A DNA stretch of 64,000 nucleotides from contig CM022671.1 of NCBI GenBank assembly GCA_012295275.1, positions 25,520,322-25,584,321 of the forward strand. The letters run 5' to 3'. This document shows, piece by piece, positions 12,801 through 22,698 of the stretch (the first letter of the stretch is position 1; every line of letters starts with the position of its first letter). The stretch is from Chrysomallon squamiferum (taxonomy: Eukaryota; Mollusca; Gastropoda; Neomphalida; Peltospiridae). A model generated the notes under the pieces. That model searched no databases, was not told the DNA's origin, and worked only from the letters and a program-made list of their open reading frames with translations. A program made the translations under genes and the position numbers.

Positions 12801-15800
12801 GGTATTTTGTAAAGGATTTACAGTCCACTACTGTAAATAATAACTAGTTAAATGGACATCCCAAGGAAATAAAATTTAGTAGTTGGCTTTTTGACAGTTG
12901 TTTATTATTAACAAAAATCATTAATATCTTATTTAAATGTATTGGAAGATGTTAATATATGTTATATTCCCATCCAAATTTTTATTTAAAAAAAAAAAAT
13001 GTTTTTAATACAAATTTCTGCAGTATAACATGTTATATGATGCTATAAAATGCAAAAAAATATCTTATACACTGTATGTATGTATATGCATGCATACACA
13101 CACACACACACAAACACACAAACACACAAGCATACAGACACACATACAACAATGATGATGTAGGAGGCTTAAAGCACACACAAAACAAGAGGGTTTTGTT
13201 ACATCAGGTTTGGTTGAGTATACAGAGCTAGGAGGGTATATATAGACTGGTTATATCTCCACCACCATGCAATTTACCTGCTACATATTTTCTATTTCCA
13301 ACCATCGTTGCTTTAAATTTCTCTTCAAAATCCTCAGTTTTAACAGAAGTCACATCACTTGCTGAAACTGGGGCCCTCAGACCTTCCAAATAACCACCTG
13401 AGGTAGAATTTTGTTTATTTGAAATACAGGCAGAATTTTATTTATTGAAATTCAGTAAAACTGAGTTTACTGAATTTCATTAGAATTATATTTACTGAAT
13501 TTTAGCCCTTTTTGTACCTGTGCATACTTGTTTCAATTATATATACATATTTTTGAAATTACAGCATATAAGAATCTGGGTTTTTTTATTTCTTTGAAAG
13601 TCACTGGAGCGAATGAATTTGTTTATTTCAATATTAACAGTTCTTTTTACTTTCCCACATTTCAGTATTAACAGTTCTTAAGTTTCAGTCATAATTTACG
13701 TTTCTTTTATAATGACAATAATGTGAGAGATTAAAACATGTTGCTGTCACTAAAGGAGACACTCCTTGGCAGCAAGGAATTTTTCATAATCACCTTCCCA
13801 TGGACAGGAGAAATGATGGAAAGGAAAATATCTGAAATGGGACACTGGGTAATGTTTTGGGGAGGGGATATCTGAAAATGTAGATGGTAAAATAATCATA
13901 ATGAAGAATATATGAAGATAAGATAATGAATATTGAGAACTATAGATTTAAAAAAATTAAAAAAATAAAAAAATAAAAATAAAACAAACTCAGTCTTATT
14001 AATCATTTTGCACATGATTATACCATTTTTTTGCATGTTAAGAAATTTTAATAAGCCAGAAGCCATAATTACATCCCCTTATTTTGTGCAGATGATCTAA
14101 AAATATACATAAACGTTTTTTTTTTTTTTAATATAATTGAATTTATATCATCTCAGAAGTTTTATTAACCACAGGGATAGGGTCTCTTTCATTTAGGTAC
14201 TGATTTTTGTTTTTGCTGGGACTGTTAGTTTTTGCTGTTGGAGTTTATTCTTATAGTTTTCCTTGCAGTTCATTCATTTACACCTGAATTTTTACTATTA
14301 TTATTTTTCAATATTATAACATTTTCCTTTTTTAGTTTATTTCAAACCATCTGCAGTGGTAAATATTTACATGTAAGCTCTACACTAGCTAAGAATATAA
14401 AGAAGCTGAACTGAAAGATGGAGAAAATTCAGTTGTAAAAAAAAAAAAAAAAAAAGTACAGTGTCTCTTGAAAAAAGTACCTCGTTTCTTGCGCATGATT
14501 TCCTTGAATTTTTCATCTATCTGCTGAGCTGCAATAGAGTCCAGGTCACTGTGATGGTCATCAGGTGGCCGGACTCCATCATCTCCTGAAAAGCAATGAT
14601 ATAAAATAAAAGATTCTTTTATAATTAACTGTGTGGTCACTACAGATATACACAGCAGAGACTCTTTATCACTCAGTGTGTAGTTTCCAATAAACCAACT
14701 TTAACAGGTACAGAGGAATTCAAAGTTATGATTACTGTAGCAATACTCAAAGAGGTTAAAACTGCAAGATGAAAAAAAAAATCAAAAAAAATCACTGATT
14801 CTAACAAAGAAAGAAACCAACAGAATGATGGCACTAGCTTTTCTCCTTGAGGTTTGACACTTAATAACCATCGGTACTAAATTATACTGAGATGAGGTGA
14901 AAGATTCCTCTATTGCTTTCAGTATTAATGACTCACCGTCTGTCATTTCATACAAAATATTCATCAACTGGGTTCAGTATTAATGACTCACCATCTGTCA
15001 TTTCATACAAAATATTCATCAACTGGGTTCAGTATTAATGATTCACCATTTGTCATTTCATACAAAATATTCATCAACTGTGTTCAGTATTAATGACTCA
15101 CCGTCTGTCATTTCAGCCACATCACTGTATATCTGAGCTGAGCCGACTATCCTCTGATGTTCTGTGTCTTGTGCGGTCTCTTCCTGCATGCTGCCTGTGC
15201 CCAGACCAGTGTCCCGGTCAGAGCCCGTCACAGGCACAGCTGACAAAGAAACAAAAAAAACAGTTAAATTTACTTTGTTAAGTTTTAACCAGCTGATTGT
15301 TTAATACTTTATACATACAAATGTATATGTATGTGTTTGTAATCATTTTTGAAAATTATATTATATATACAGTTGTGTAGTTTACCTAAATTGCTTCTCT
15401 CTTTTTCTCTCTGTCTATATATATATATATATATATATGAAAAAGTTATGTGTTAGATTGTCCCACTGCAGCATTAGACCAATGTTGTTATTTCCCATTC
15501 TAAAAGGTGCTCTAGATTTGATGTGTAAGATTTAAGAATAATTCAAAACTATCTAATACCACCACCCAGTTACCATACTGTGGCAGAAGACTTAACAACA
15601 CACTACTTAACAACACACTATTTAACAATGCATAATAATTTTATGATTTTATATCAGCTGGATTTGGGGTTGTTTTTTGGATTTTAAGCTATATGAAAAA
15701 TAAGATTATATGCTTTAAGAGAATCATCTTTGATTACCTAATTTATCTTTCTCCATTTCATCTCCTGTGTCAAACATGACACCTTCTGCTTCCAGTTTTC

Positions 15801-16849
15801 AGTCTACTGGCCTGACTAACTGAAGTTTTCTTTGTTTTGTATGCAACTTTTGGTGAAGTCTGAAAATAAAATATAAACATTATTAACCTGAGAATTTGCT
15901 CCCTAGCTGTAGAGGGAAAAAAAAGGAAGAAATTAATATATATATTTTTTTAATAACACATACAAAATATTTCAATCTAAAGTTATTTGTTGAGATTTGA
16001 AACCATAGTAAATTGTTTTATTATTTAGTATTAAAAGTATATCAAAATTAAACAAGACGCTGTAAAATATATGCAAGAAAATTGTTCGGTAAATCAAACT
16101 GATCTGAAATTGCTGAGTTATTCACATTCTAACAGTTTAGATTTCCAGTCAGGCTGGATCTTAAAGTCAGATTTGCAGTGAGAAATATTTAGACCCACTG
16201 AAATAATCATATTGTTTGTTAGCTGACAAAATATTCATTATTACTAATGCTTTTGAAAAAACAATGATGGTGGATGTGGTCACAAATGGTGGTAATTCTG
16301 TGCTATTTTATTACTTTTTATTCATTTCGAATGCAGTTGATAAAAACACAAATATTACTGTTATTGTTGTTGTTATCACAACTGTGATTGTTATTATTTT
16401 TGTTATTCTTATTACTTTTTTGCTCATCTGAATAGCACCAAGTTCTGCATCTATCTTGTCCAGGATGGCGTGAACTGGGTCTTTATGCATCAGATTTGTT
16501 GTTGTCATCATGGTGTGTTGTTGATTTGCCTGATGGGTCATCCTCAACATCATTTTCAGAGTGAGCTAATTAAAAATGAATATATATGAATGTCACTCAA
16601 ACTGCATTGAAATAAACAGATTTTTCCAGAGATGAATAAATTATGCACTATCTTCTGTATAATGTAGAAACTTACAAACTAACCAATTTTGATCATATAA
16701 ATTATAATGAGAAATTATTGAAAAGTATTCAGTATATATATTCAAAAGTGTCTTGTTTTTATTTAATATTAGCAACTACTTTAAAATAATATTAGCATTA
16801 ACAGAATAATTACATTAACATCTCTCTAAACATCAAAAGACGTTTTAAC

Positions 16850-16908
<59 letters not shown>

Positions 16909-17059
16909 CAAACTGATACAAGTTTTAACAACAGTTTATCCAATTTAACTCATGAAATTCTAGTTTAAACTTACCCGTGGCAGAACCTGATTTGACGCCG
17001 TCTTCTGAGTCGTCACTCCACTCCCCATCGGCGTCCATTCCATCCATTTTGCCCGTCAT
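3067..17059 (-). CDS. Unrecognised Ser-rich, low-complexity protein; ten coding exons, 3' end outside window
   Basis: Ten exons, each bounded by an AG acceptor and GT donor on the minus strand, join into a frame of about 425 residues (phase order 1,0,1,1,1,1,1,1,2,0). The N-terminus is acidic (Asp/Glu/Ser, with GEWSDDSEDG at about 13-22). The middle is mixed and charged. Residues from about 240 are rich in Ser, Thr, Lys and Pro, as in many cytoskeletal or scaffold proteins. A short motif recurs three times (about residues 187-198, 218-235 and 283-300); two copies share SVKTEDFE followed by x-x-F and a Met-Val. I see no catalytic domain, signal peptide or membrane segment. Exons 2 and 3 each need a one-base correction to remain open. 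The protein continues past the left edge, so a C-terminal domain may be hidden. I do not recognise the family; a coiled-coil or microtubule-associated role would be a guess. Existence of the gene is well supported by phase agreement; function is not. Confidence 0.8.
4425..4596 (-). CDS. Ser-rich protein gene, exon 9
   Basis: A phase 1-2 exon of 172 nt between acceptor TTTAACAG and donor GTAGGC. It is strongly Ser/Thr-rich with an SRPRSVSPRLF end; the SPR context suits proline-directed or basophilic phosphorylation (inference). Confidence 0.8.
4620..4985. repeat. Degenerate TAATG/ATGTA-rich minisatellite in an intron
   Basis: Words such as TAATGTAA, ACATAATG and TGTAATG recur many times without a strict period, next to a (TA)n run at about 4,993-5,014. 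It is an intron between exons 8 and 9. Confidence 0.6.
5817..5872. repeat. (CA)n microsatellite
   Basis: About 56 bp of uninterrupted CA lying 75 bp 3' (minus sense) of exon 8, close enough to the donor to matter for splicing if its length varies. Confidence 0.98.
5947..6027 (-). CDS. Ser-rich protein gene, exon 8
   Basis: A phase 1-1 exon of 81 nt between acceptor ATTTTTCAG and donor GTATGT. It is rich in Ser, Lys and Thr (SESSHGILSRSSKESS) and so probably disordered. Confidence 0.75.
6411..6685. repeat. Intron segment duplicated at about 7,859-8,086 (copy 1)
   Basis: Shares, in order with the second site, TCTTCAGAAA-x-TGAATTT, TTTCTA-x-AGA, AATTCTCTAAT, CTTGT, poly(A)/AAT tracts, TTATAAT, AAATATT/AACATT, ATGAAAAT, TGGAT-x-AATTA and ACTTCA. 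This copy ends about 15 bp from the donor of exon 7; at the other site no matching exon is present. Confidence 0.65.
6703..6951 (-). CDS. Ser-rich protein gene, exon 7
   Basis: The longest exon (249 nt, phase 1-1), between acceptor AAAAATCAG and donor GTAAGT. It encodes a Pro/Ser/Gln-rich start, an FSSFRMSAGFGSDFG stretch, the third motif copy SVKTEDFESRFQDLMV, and a Lys/Pro/Ser tail. The shared motif suggests that exons 6 and 7 share an exon-duplication origin. Confidence 0.85.
6965..7560. repeat. Diverged tandem repeat, unit about 105 bp
   Basis: Related blocks start near 7,078, 7,252, 7,359 and 7,461. Each runs approximately GTGAAAGTTAA-TAATTT, GGATATA, AGTAAAATTTA, TTTTAAAGATTG-TAATTT and a TATTAATG end. 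Intron 6, immediately before exon 7 in transcript order. Confidence 0.6.
7859..8086. repeat. Intron segment duplicated at about 6,411-6,685 (copy 2)
   Basis: Colinear diverged match to copy 1 about 1.45 kb away. Where copy 1 abuts exon 7, this copy runs into AT-rich sequence with no open, spliceable exon. Confidence 0.65.
8150..8620. repeat. AT-rich intronic repeat blocks
   Basis: AAATCATAATTTATTAA followed by ATGTTTTAATAATAACTA and a CTGTACAAA word recurs near 8,190, 8,308, 8,465 and 8,580 with intervening (AAT)n. This is a further degenerate tandem family inside intron 6. Confidence 0.55.
9802..9940. repeat. Compound (CA)n(CT)n and (TG)n microsatellites
   Basis: CA from about 9,802 to 9,845, CT to about 9,863, then TATACATATATATG and a TG tract to about 9,936. 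Overlapping reading frames here are repeat artefacts. Confidence 0.95.
10000..13277 (-). other. Intron 6 of the Ser-rich gene, remaining part
   Basis: No exon found. AT-rich DNA with AAAT-type runs at about 11,680-11,900, a long (AAT/AAC)n field at about 12,140-12,330, and a CA-rich tract at about 13,096-13,145. Confidence 0.55.
13278..13397 (-). CDS. Ser-rich protein gene, exon 6
   Basis: A phase 1-1 exon of 120 nt between acceptor CTACCTCAG and donor GTAAAT. It contains SVKTEDFEEKFKATMV, the second copy of the motif. The 6.3-kb intron that follows is the longest inside the certain coding part. Confidence 0.85.
14481..14585 (-). CDS. Ser-rich protein gene, exon 5
   Basis: A phase 1-1 exon of 105 nt between acceptor TTTTCAG and donor GTACTT. 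It encodes an acidic and His-containing start (DDGVRPPDDHHSDLDS) and then a basic amphipathic stretch ending IDEKFKEIMRKK, the first and most diverged copy of the recurring motif. Confidence 0.8.
14921..15110 (-). repeat. 55-bp tandem array that copies an exon end and its splice donor
   Basis: Units begin at 14,921, 14,976, 15,031 and 15,086, exactly 55 bp apart. Reading on the minus strand, the first unit contains the true end of exon 4 (ATGACAGACG) and donor GTGAGT. The next three, in the intron, keep ATGACAGATGGTGAGT, ATGACAAATGGTGAAT and ATGACAGACGGTGAGT. At least two copies therefore keep a full consensus donor. Confidence 0.95.
15102..15239 (-). CDS. Ser-rich protein gene, exon 4
   Basis: A phase 1-1 exon of 138 nt between acceptor TTTGTCAG and donor GTGAGT. 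It encodes a Gly/Thr/Asp-rich segment that begins AVPVTGSDRDTGLGTG and ends SDVAEMTD plus one base. Its last 13-14 bases and donor are repeated three more times downstream in the intron as part of a 55-bp array. Confidence 0.8.
15738..15859 (-). CDS. Ser-rich protein gene, exon 3 (apparent frameshift)
   Basis: The acceptor TTTTCAG gives phase-0 entry and a basic run (TSPKVAYKTKKTSVSQASRL). That frame ends in TGA after CAT GTT. Dropping one A from AAAA in CTGAAAACTGG switches to KLEAEGVMFDTGDEMEKDKL and a phase-1 exit before GTAATC, which fits the next exon. The needed change sits at a short homopolymer. Confidence 0.6.
16416..16565 (-). CDS. Ser-rich protein gene, exon 2 (apparent frameshift)
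   Basis: The acceptor TTAATTAG gives phase-1 entry and an acidic stretch (ENDVEDDPSGKSTTHHDDNN), which then hits TAA at GCA TAA AGA. The next frame continues plausibly as KDPVHAILDKIDAELGAIQ up to the donor GTAATA at phase 0. Removing one base near GCATAAAG joins the halves and leaves 149 nt, consistent with the neighbouring phases. The donor is weaker than others in this gene. Either a sequence or assembly indel, a real lesion, or a misjudged exon edge could explain this. Confidence 0.55.
16852..16907. repeat. (CT)n microsatellite
   Basis: About 56 bp of CT in the intron between exons 1 and 2 of the Ser-rich gene, roughly 70 bp from the exon 1 donor. Confidence 0.98.
16975..17059 (-). CDS. 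Ser-rich protein gene, first certain coding exon
   Basis: The acceptor TTTGTAG directly precedes ATG ACG GGC AAA ATG GAT; the exon ends GCC ACG G before GTAAGT (exit phase 1). It encodes 28 codons, Met- and Asp-rich and then acidic (MTGKMDGMDADGEWSDD). A poly(T) tract and a possible retroelement end lie about 110 bp upstream. Confidence 0.75.
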
Positions 17060-17167
17060 CTACAAACAAAAAATAATAATCATAATAAATAATAATAATA
17101 TTTAAAAACTTACTAACAAACTTACTTTAGTTAGTATCACATTTTCCAAATATTTTAACATTAGAAA

Positions 17168-17169
<2 letters not shown>

Positions 17170-17213
<44 letters not shown>

Positions 17214-17330
17214 CCCCAGTCTTTATTTCCGAAAACGGAAATTACGACCTACTGAAACAGTGCAAAGGGCGGCAATTTCAAACACCGCCCGATAGCTTCT
17301 GGCTGTTTTATAACAATGCATTTATGATGT
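17170..17330 (-). mobile_element. Possible 3' end of a retroposed element with poly(A) tail
   Basis: On the minus strand a GC-richer block contains GGGCGG ... CCGCCC, then the palindrome ATTTCCGTTTTCGGAAAT overlapping AATAAA, then GACTGGGG and about 43 A. A terminal hairpin plus poly(A) suggests a reverse-transcribed RNA. No coding sequence or target-site duplication was identified, so a chance poly(T) tract is possible. Confidence 0.35.
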
Positions 17331-17347
17331 CCATTCCTTTATATTGG

Positions 17348-17348
<1 letters not shown>

Positions 17349-17404
<56 letters not shown>
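17349..17404. repeat. (TAA)n microsatellite
   Basis: About 56 bp of perfect ATA/TAA triplets. The Asn-rich frame through it is an artefact. Confidence 0.98.
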
Positions 17405-17407
<3 letters not shown>

Positions 17408-18192
17408 TGCACCGAACTTTAAATCCAACATCTGAAATGTTGGCCATTATCAGACAGACTATCATTAATGATGTAATTTTGGTAACAATGAGATTTGAGG
17501 TATTAAAGTCCAGTGGGTTTTTTTCTTTATTTTTATTTTATTTTATTTTATTTTATTTTATTTTTATTTGTTTGCATTTTTTATTATTATTTTTGTTGTT
17601 GTTGTTGTTCTTCTTCTTCTTCTTGGGGGTTTTTGTGGGTGACGAAATAAATAGTAAATAGCCCAATGTATTTGCAAGAATTGTATATAAACATTCATTT
17701 TTTTCCCCTCTATTTATCAAAGGCTGACTCCATCATTAAATCTAAGCGCCGATTAAATCGACAGGTTACATGTTCACACACAGCATACCTAGTGCGGTTT
17801 GTTAGGTCGTCTGTCAAGGGCGGACGTTTTCGAACTGTATCCCTTGGAATGAATATTTGTCTGATGCTTACCCTTTTCCAAACACCATGCAGAGCAGCTT
17901 CAGGATGGTCAGTTAATATGGTGAGAGCTTTAACCGGATAAAATATAACGCAAACTTTCTGCATCCGCCATTATTGAATTATACATCTTAGTGAGTACTC
18001 GAGTTTGAAAACCTCTGGTCTAGGACGTAATATATCGCAAACGTAGGGCGTGAAAGATCGCGTGACTAAGGAGTAATAGGTTGCAACTGTTGTAAAGCCA
18101 GTTTATTTGGATTACCTAAGGCTAAAGTTTGTTATTTTTTGTCTGCGAGAAGGTGCATATAAAAAAAAAAAAAAAAAAACAGCGGTGTGTGT

Positions 18193-18206
18193 TCTTTTAC
18201 TCATTA

Positions 18207-18265
<59 letters not shown>

Positions 18266-18476
18266 ATCATCATCATCATTATTATTATCATTATTATTAT
18301 CATCATCATTATCATTATTATTGTTATCATCCTCGTTATCAAGATTATTATTATCATCAGTATCATTATTATTATTAATATCATCATCATCATTATTATT
18401 ATCATTATCATTATCATCATCATTATCATTATTATTGTTATCATCCTCGTTATCAATATTATTATTATCATCAGTA

Positions 18477-18513
<37 letters not shown>

Positions 18514-18520
18514 TACTACT
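18193..18520. repeat. TTA/ATC triplet field with an internal 114-bp duplication
   Basis: The stretch from about 18,261 (TTAATATCATC) is repeated from about 18,375 with the same order of ATC, TTG, CCTCGTTATC and ATCAGTATC variants. The period of 114 bp is 38 triplets, showing that a block of the array duplicated as a unit. Confidence 0.9.
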
Positions 18521-19239
18521 CTTTTTTTTTTCAAAGCAATATGTTTTACACCTGCTATTCATTCATTCCTGCTATCGGTTCGAATTAAACAAATATTTAT
18601 TTTGATCGAGGACACGGGGTCTTGTAAAAATCTATAAAAAAAACTCTATTAAGTGTTGAGATATCCCTAATCTGTAACAAATCAATCATCTTAAAGCGTT
18701 ATGTCAATATCGATTTTCAAATTATCCCTTGTTATCTTTTGTTCTTGACGTTAACTTATAAATTGCCGGGACCAACACGGGAAGCCATTAGACACAATCT
18801 CGATCTTCGATAGTCAAACATTCTTTGAAAACAGCCTCAGCGTGTCGTTTTAAATTAATATTATAAACAGAATGTCCGTACAAGGTTTATCGATGTATGC
18901 GTTAATGCTCGTTGATGTATGTGTGTTTGTGTACGTGCGTTTACGTGAATACGCTCAAACATACGTCTCCACAGACGTCGTTTCACGCGCGCACGAGACA
19001 CGCGCACACACAACACGATCGAGCAATAGTTCTGTGACAATATCAAACCAATGTTGTGCGCTGTTTAGGCTACTTTTTGTTCCAGTTAGTTTTGCCTAAC
19101 TGTTGCTGTTGTTCAAACTTTGAAAAAGTATTTTTTTTTTAGCATTCCTGAACACTGTATAAACAATACTGAAATGCTGATAAACACTCACACTTACATA
19201 CTACACAAGCTGCAGCGTCAGAAAGTGAGTGAATGGGCG

Positions 19240-19242
<3 letters not shown>

Positions 19243-19316
<74 letters not shown>
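19243..19316. repeat. (GA)n microsatellite
   Basis: About 74 bp of uninterrupted GA. Confidence 0.98.
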
Positions 19317-19319
<3 letters not shown>

Positions 19320-20684
19320 TCGAACTGGTCGAATTAAATGTGCAGGTGAACGTTACAAATATCGTCAAATTAAAAGAGACTATTGATTAATTATTGCGTG
19401 ATATTAAATCGTCTATTTAAATATTTACGAAGCCAGGTTAGGTCAAATATTCAACGTATAAAACTAAATACATGTACGAATAAAACACAACTAAACAGTA
19501 CTTTCAGTGTTGGGTGCAGCCGTGTCATTGGTTAGAACGAAAGCATAATTTATACAGCACGTAACTATTCTAAATCATTAAAGAGTTCTAGGTTTGTTGT
19601 TGTTATTATTATTATTATTATAATTTTTATTTATTTATTGTATTTTATATTTTTTTATTTTTTATGAGCGTGAGAGCTGGGAAGGGATTTGTAACAATAA
19701 AGTAAAAGAATTTGGGACGGGTCATAGTTCTGTGGATTGAGTAGTTTAATTGTCTTTAGTTTGACTGTTATAATTAAAAAAAAAAAATTTTTTCATCATG
19801 GGGAGAATCAGGTTTCCTCTGATATTATTACAAATAAATAAATATATAAATAAATAAATAAATAAATAAATAAACAAAAATAACGTCAATACAGTCAGTG
19901 ACAAGAAATATTCGGTAACGCTCTTCTTTAGATTATTTTTAAGATTACAATTCATTTTATACGTGATAATTATCGTTCGTTACGATCAACTGTTTTCATG
20001 CTTGTATACATAACATGCATACTTAGATACAAACACAGATATACACATAATGTTTTCACACACACATATACACACACACACACAGACATACAAACATACA
20101 TACATATACATTCATACAACCATATAAAACAGTCATAGAAACACATCAAGTCTTCTTCTGCTCTGTTACTGAATATAATAATAATAATAACAATAAGAAA
20201 AAGAACAAGAAGAACAACAACAACTGAAAAGTTCAGTAATATGCATGGTTCGTGTATGCTTGACATGGGTCCCGATTTCGGTCGAAGAACGATTTGCGAG
20301 TGTCATGTTTGGTATGATGAATATAACGGTTTGAATGTCAGTTGTTCAACGACTGTTCAAACATGCTGATAAGTAATTGTTTGAAGTATCCTATTGACAA
20401 GTGCCTTTTAAGATTTTCAAGTAGGTCACGAAAACTTGTAATCAGCAATCAAAACGAACAGAGAAAGAAACACGCCAAGACAAGTGAACATTGTGCCGGG
20501 AATACTCGTATGTTTCAAGTAATTAAAATGTTTTAAAAGTTTAATGTGACAGATTTGTCTGAAATTTGTGAGAATTTTTTTCCCTTTTCATTTTTATTTA
20601 TTTTTTTATCTATTTATTTATTGTTTTGTTTTGATCTGGGTTTGTTTTTGTGGTTTTTTTTATTATTATTATTTCATTTATTTC

Positions 20685-20746
<62 letters not shown>

Positions 20747-21177
20747 TTTATTTATTATTTACTTATTTATTTATTTTTCACGTACATATATTTTAAAACC
20801 ATTGTAAGATAAAATTATTTTCCAGTCACGAACAGTCGCATTTTGTTTCCATTTTTTCCATTCCTCTTGTCTTTCATTATTTTCTTTTTCATTTTTTTTT
20901 TTCTTAAACATTTAAAAAAATGTTATTTATTGACGTATTCGATCATATATTAGAAATTCTGTATGAAAACTACAGATAAAAAAAGAATTAAAAAAAAAGA
21001 AGAAGAAAGTAACGGTGGAAAAAAAACACCGCGGTTTTTCCTACATTTACCTTTATAATGATTCAGTATTATAGTTTTCTGGACTGCAGTTCATAGTCTA
21101 CTATAGTCTACTATAGTCTACTGTTAAATTTATTGTCACTGACAAATCAACTCCGGTAGGCTTCGCAGCTTACTTAC

Positions 21178-21192
21178 GACCACCGGAACCAT
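21178..21192 (-). CDS. Candidate 5-codon first coding exon of the Ser-rich protein gene
   Basis: On the minus strand an ATG in the context GACGTCATGG is followed by GTT CCG GTG GTC and then a strong donor, GTAAGT. This is phase 0. The acceptor at 17,060-17,061 lies directly before an ATG codon, so splicing gives MVPVV joined in frame to MTGKMDG. The intron would be about 4.1 kb. Without this exon, translation could start at the ATG at 17,059, but an acceptor abutting an ATG already implies a transcribed exon upstream. RNA evidence is missing. Confidence 0.4.
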
Positions 21193-21215
21193 GACGTCAT
21201 TTCCTTTGTCTTCGT
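21178..21215 (-). promoter_or_regulatory. Candidate TATA-less promoter with CRE-like and ETS-like sites
   Basis: The palindrome TGACGTCA (full CRE) lies at about 21,192-21,199, and a CCGGAA ETS-type core lies at 21,183-21,188. A minus-strand splice donor, GTAAGT, follows at 21,172-21,177. Close spacing of these elements with a donor resembles the start of a housekeeping gene. No TATA box is seen. The assignment to the gene beginning at 17,059 is inferred from strand and frame. Confidence 0.35.
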
Positions 21216-21563
21216 TTGATCACTTTCGTAACTGTTTCTAGGGTGATCATTTATTTTATGTCAAACCAGTGGATTTTTTAAATTGACTTAACCATAAGAA
21301 GGGGGAAATAAAAACCAGATGGGTATATGAGAGAATGACAAAACCCCGTAGGTTTAAAATATCCTGACCATTCCTATACGTGTGTTTCCTTTTAAGCATT
21401 ACATGCCTAAACTACAGGTATATGACAATGATTTTCATGAAAATATTAAAATTAAAGAAATAAATATTTCAGAACATTTTTTTTTTTAAAAAGGCAGTAT
21501 CTAATATATTGTTTGTATGCATTTCTGGTCCTGATATACTGTTAGATGAAACAGGTAACCGTG

Positions 21564-21601
<38 letters not shown>
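21564..21601. repeat. Poly(A) tract
   Basis: Thirty-eight consecutive A. No convincing retroelement body precedes it on the plus strand. Confidence 0.95.
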
Positions 21602-21603
<2 letters not shown>

Positions 21604-22648
21604 GCCATTAAGATTTAAACTGTTGTTTCACGAAACTTATGGGTTAACTATTAACTTCTGAAATCAGCTTGCGGGATATAATGAAGTACGATAAAAATTA
21701 CCAACGCCCAGGTAACAAAAATCTTTTAAAAAAAAAAAAAAAAGAAGAATAAAAATCAGAATTGTTATCATGAATCATCCTGTGTGTCAGTGCATTTAGA
21801 GAGCTAAGCTGGACAAGAGCAGTGGGAGGAGATAATCGGTGATAAAAAGTTGACGCTCTTTTTGACGTTTGTAAATAAATACACACAGAATGATATTGTG
21901 TGGAAATACCGATACTGGCTGTCAGTGTTAATCGAATACGCCGCTAGGCAATTGAATTTTACGCATCACCGATTTCGTACAGCCATTTCAATGTGTGAAT
22001 ACAAGACTTTGGGGAGGAGTGGGGAACACCGTGAAGAAATCATGAGTTTGTAAACCCTAGAGTTGTAATCCTCAGTCGAAATAACAGCGTTCTTTTGTAT
22101 TATACGTTGATTACTGAAATATAACCTATTCCTGTTCAACGGATCACTGGGTGTTTTCATTAAACAACACGATTCTTTCCGTTTATTTATTTTTTTATTT
22201 ATTATTATTATTATTATTTTAAATTACTGTTATTATTATTAAAGGCACATACTTTAATTTTAACGGGCTCTCTCTCATAATGATTCGTAATAATTATTCC
22301 GTTTAATATGATCATAATTATATTATTTATAGTACAGATTATAGTCTTCAGTTATAATTAGCGTTTACAAAAAAAGTTAATGGAAATAATTTTAATATAT
22401 CTGTGGTTTCCATTTTTGTTCAGATATTTGTGTGTCTGTGTCTCAGCTTTTTCTATTCATCCGTCCATCCATCCATCCATCCACATGTCCATCTATGTCT
22501 CTATCTATCTATCTATCTATCTACCTATCCATGCATATAATCGCAAACTATAACAAATAAACACACACATATAGATAAATATACTGAGAGAAACACATAT
22601 AAAACACAGACCTGTATTTTTTTCTAAGCAAAATTATATTCATTATAG

Positions 22649-22698
<50 letters not shown>

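Larger units (their letters stand above)
17405..21177. other. Gene-free DNA, probably the first intron of the Ser-rich gene
   Basis: No exon could be supported. From about 17,740 CpG becomes common, unlike the sequence to its left. It contains TTTTA/TTC runs (about 17,525-17,625), the triplet field at 18,193-18,540, a (GA)n tract at 19,243-19,316, AAAT runs (about 19,830-19,875) and a long TTA/TTTA field (about 20,670-20,780). Confidence 0.5.

Noticed and set aside
14921-15110. Regular 55-bp repeats, as in a CRISPR array
   Set aside because: Units are directly adjacent without unique spacers, include a splice donor, and lie in a eukaryotic gene.
18107-18637. Poly-Ile, poly-Leu and poly-Asn frames of 120-176 codons
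   Set aside because: All are translations of one TTA/ATC triplet field in different frames.
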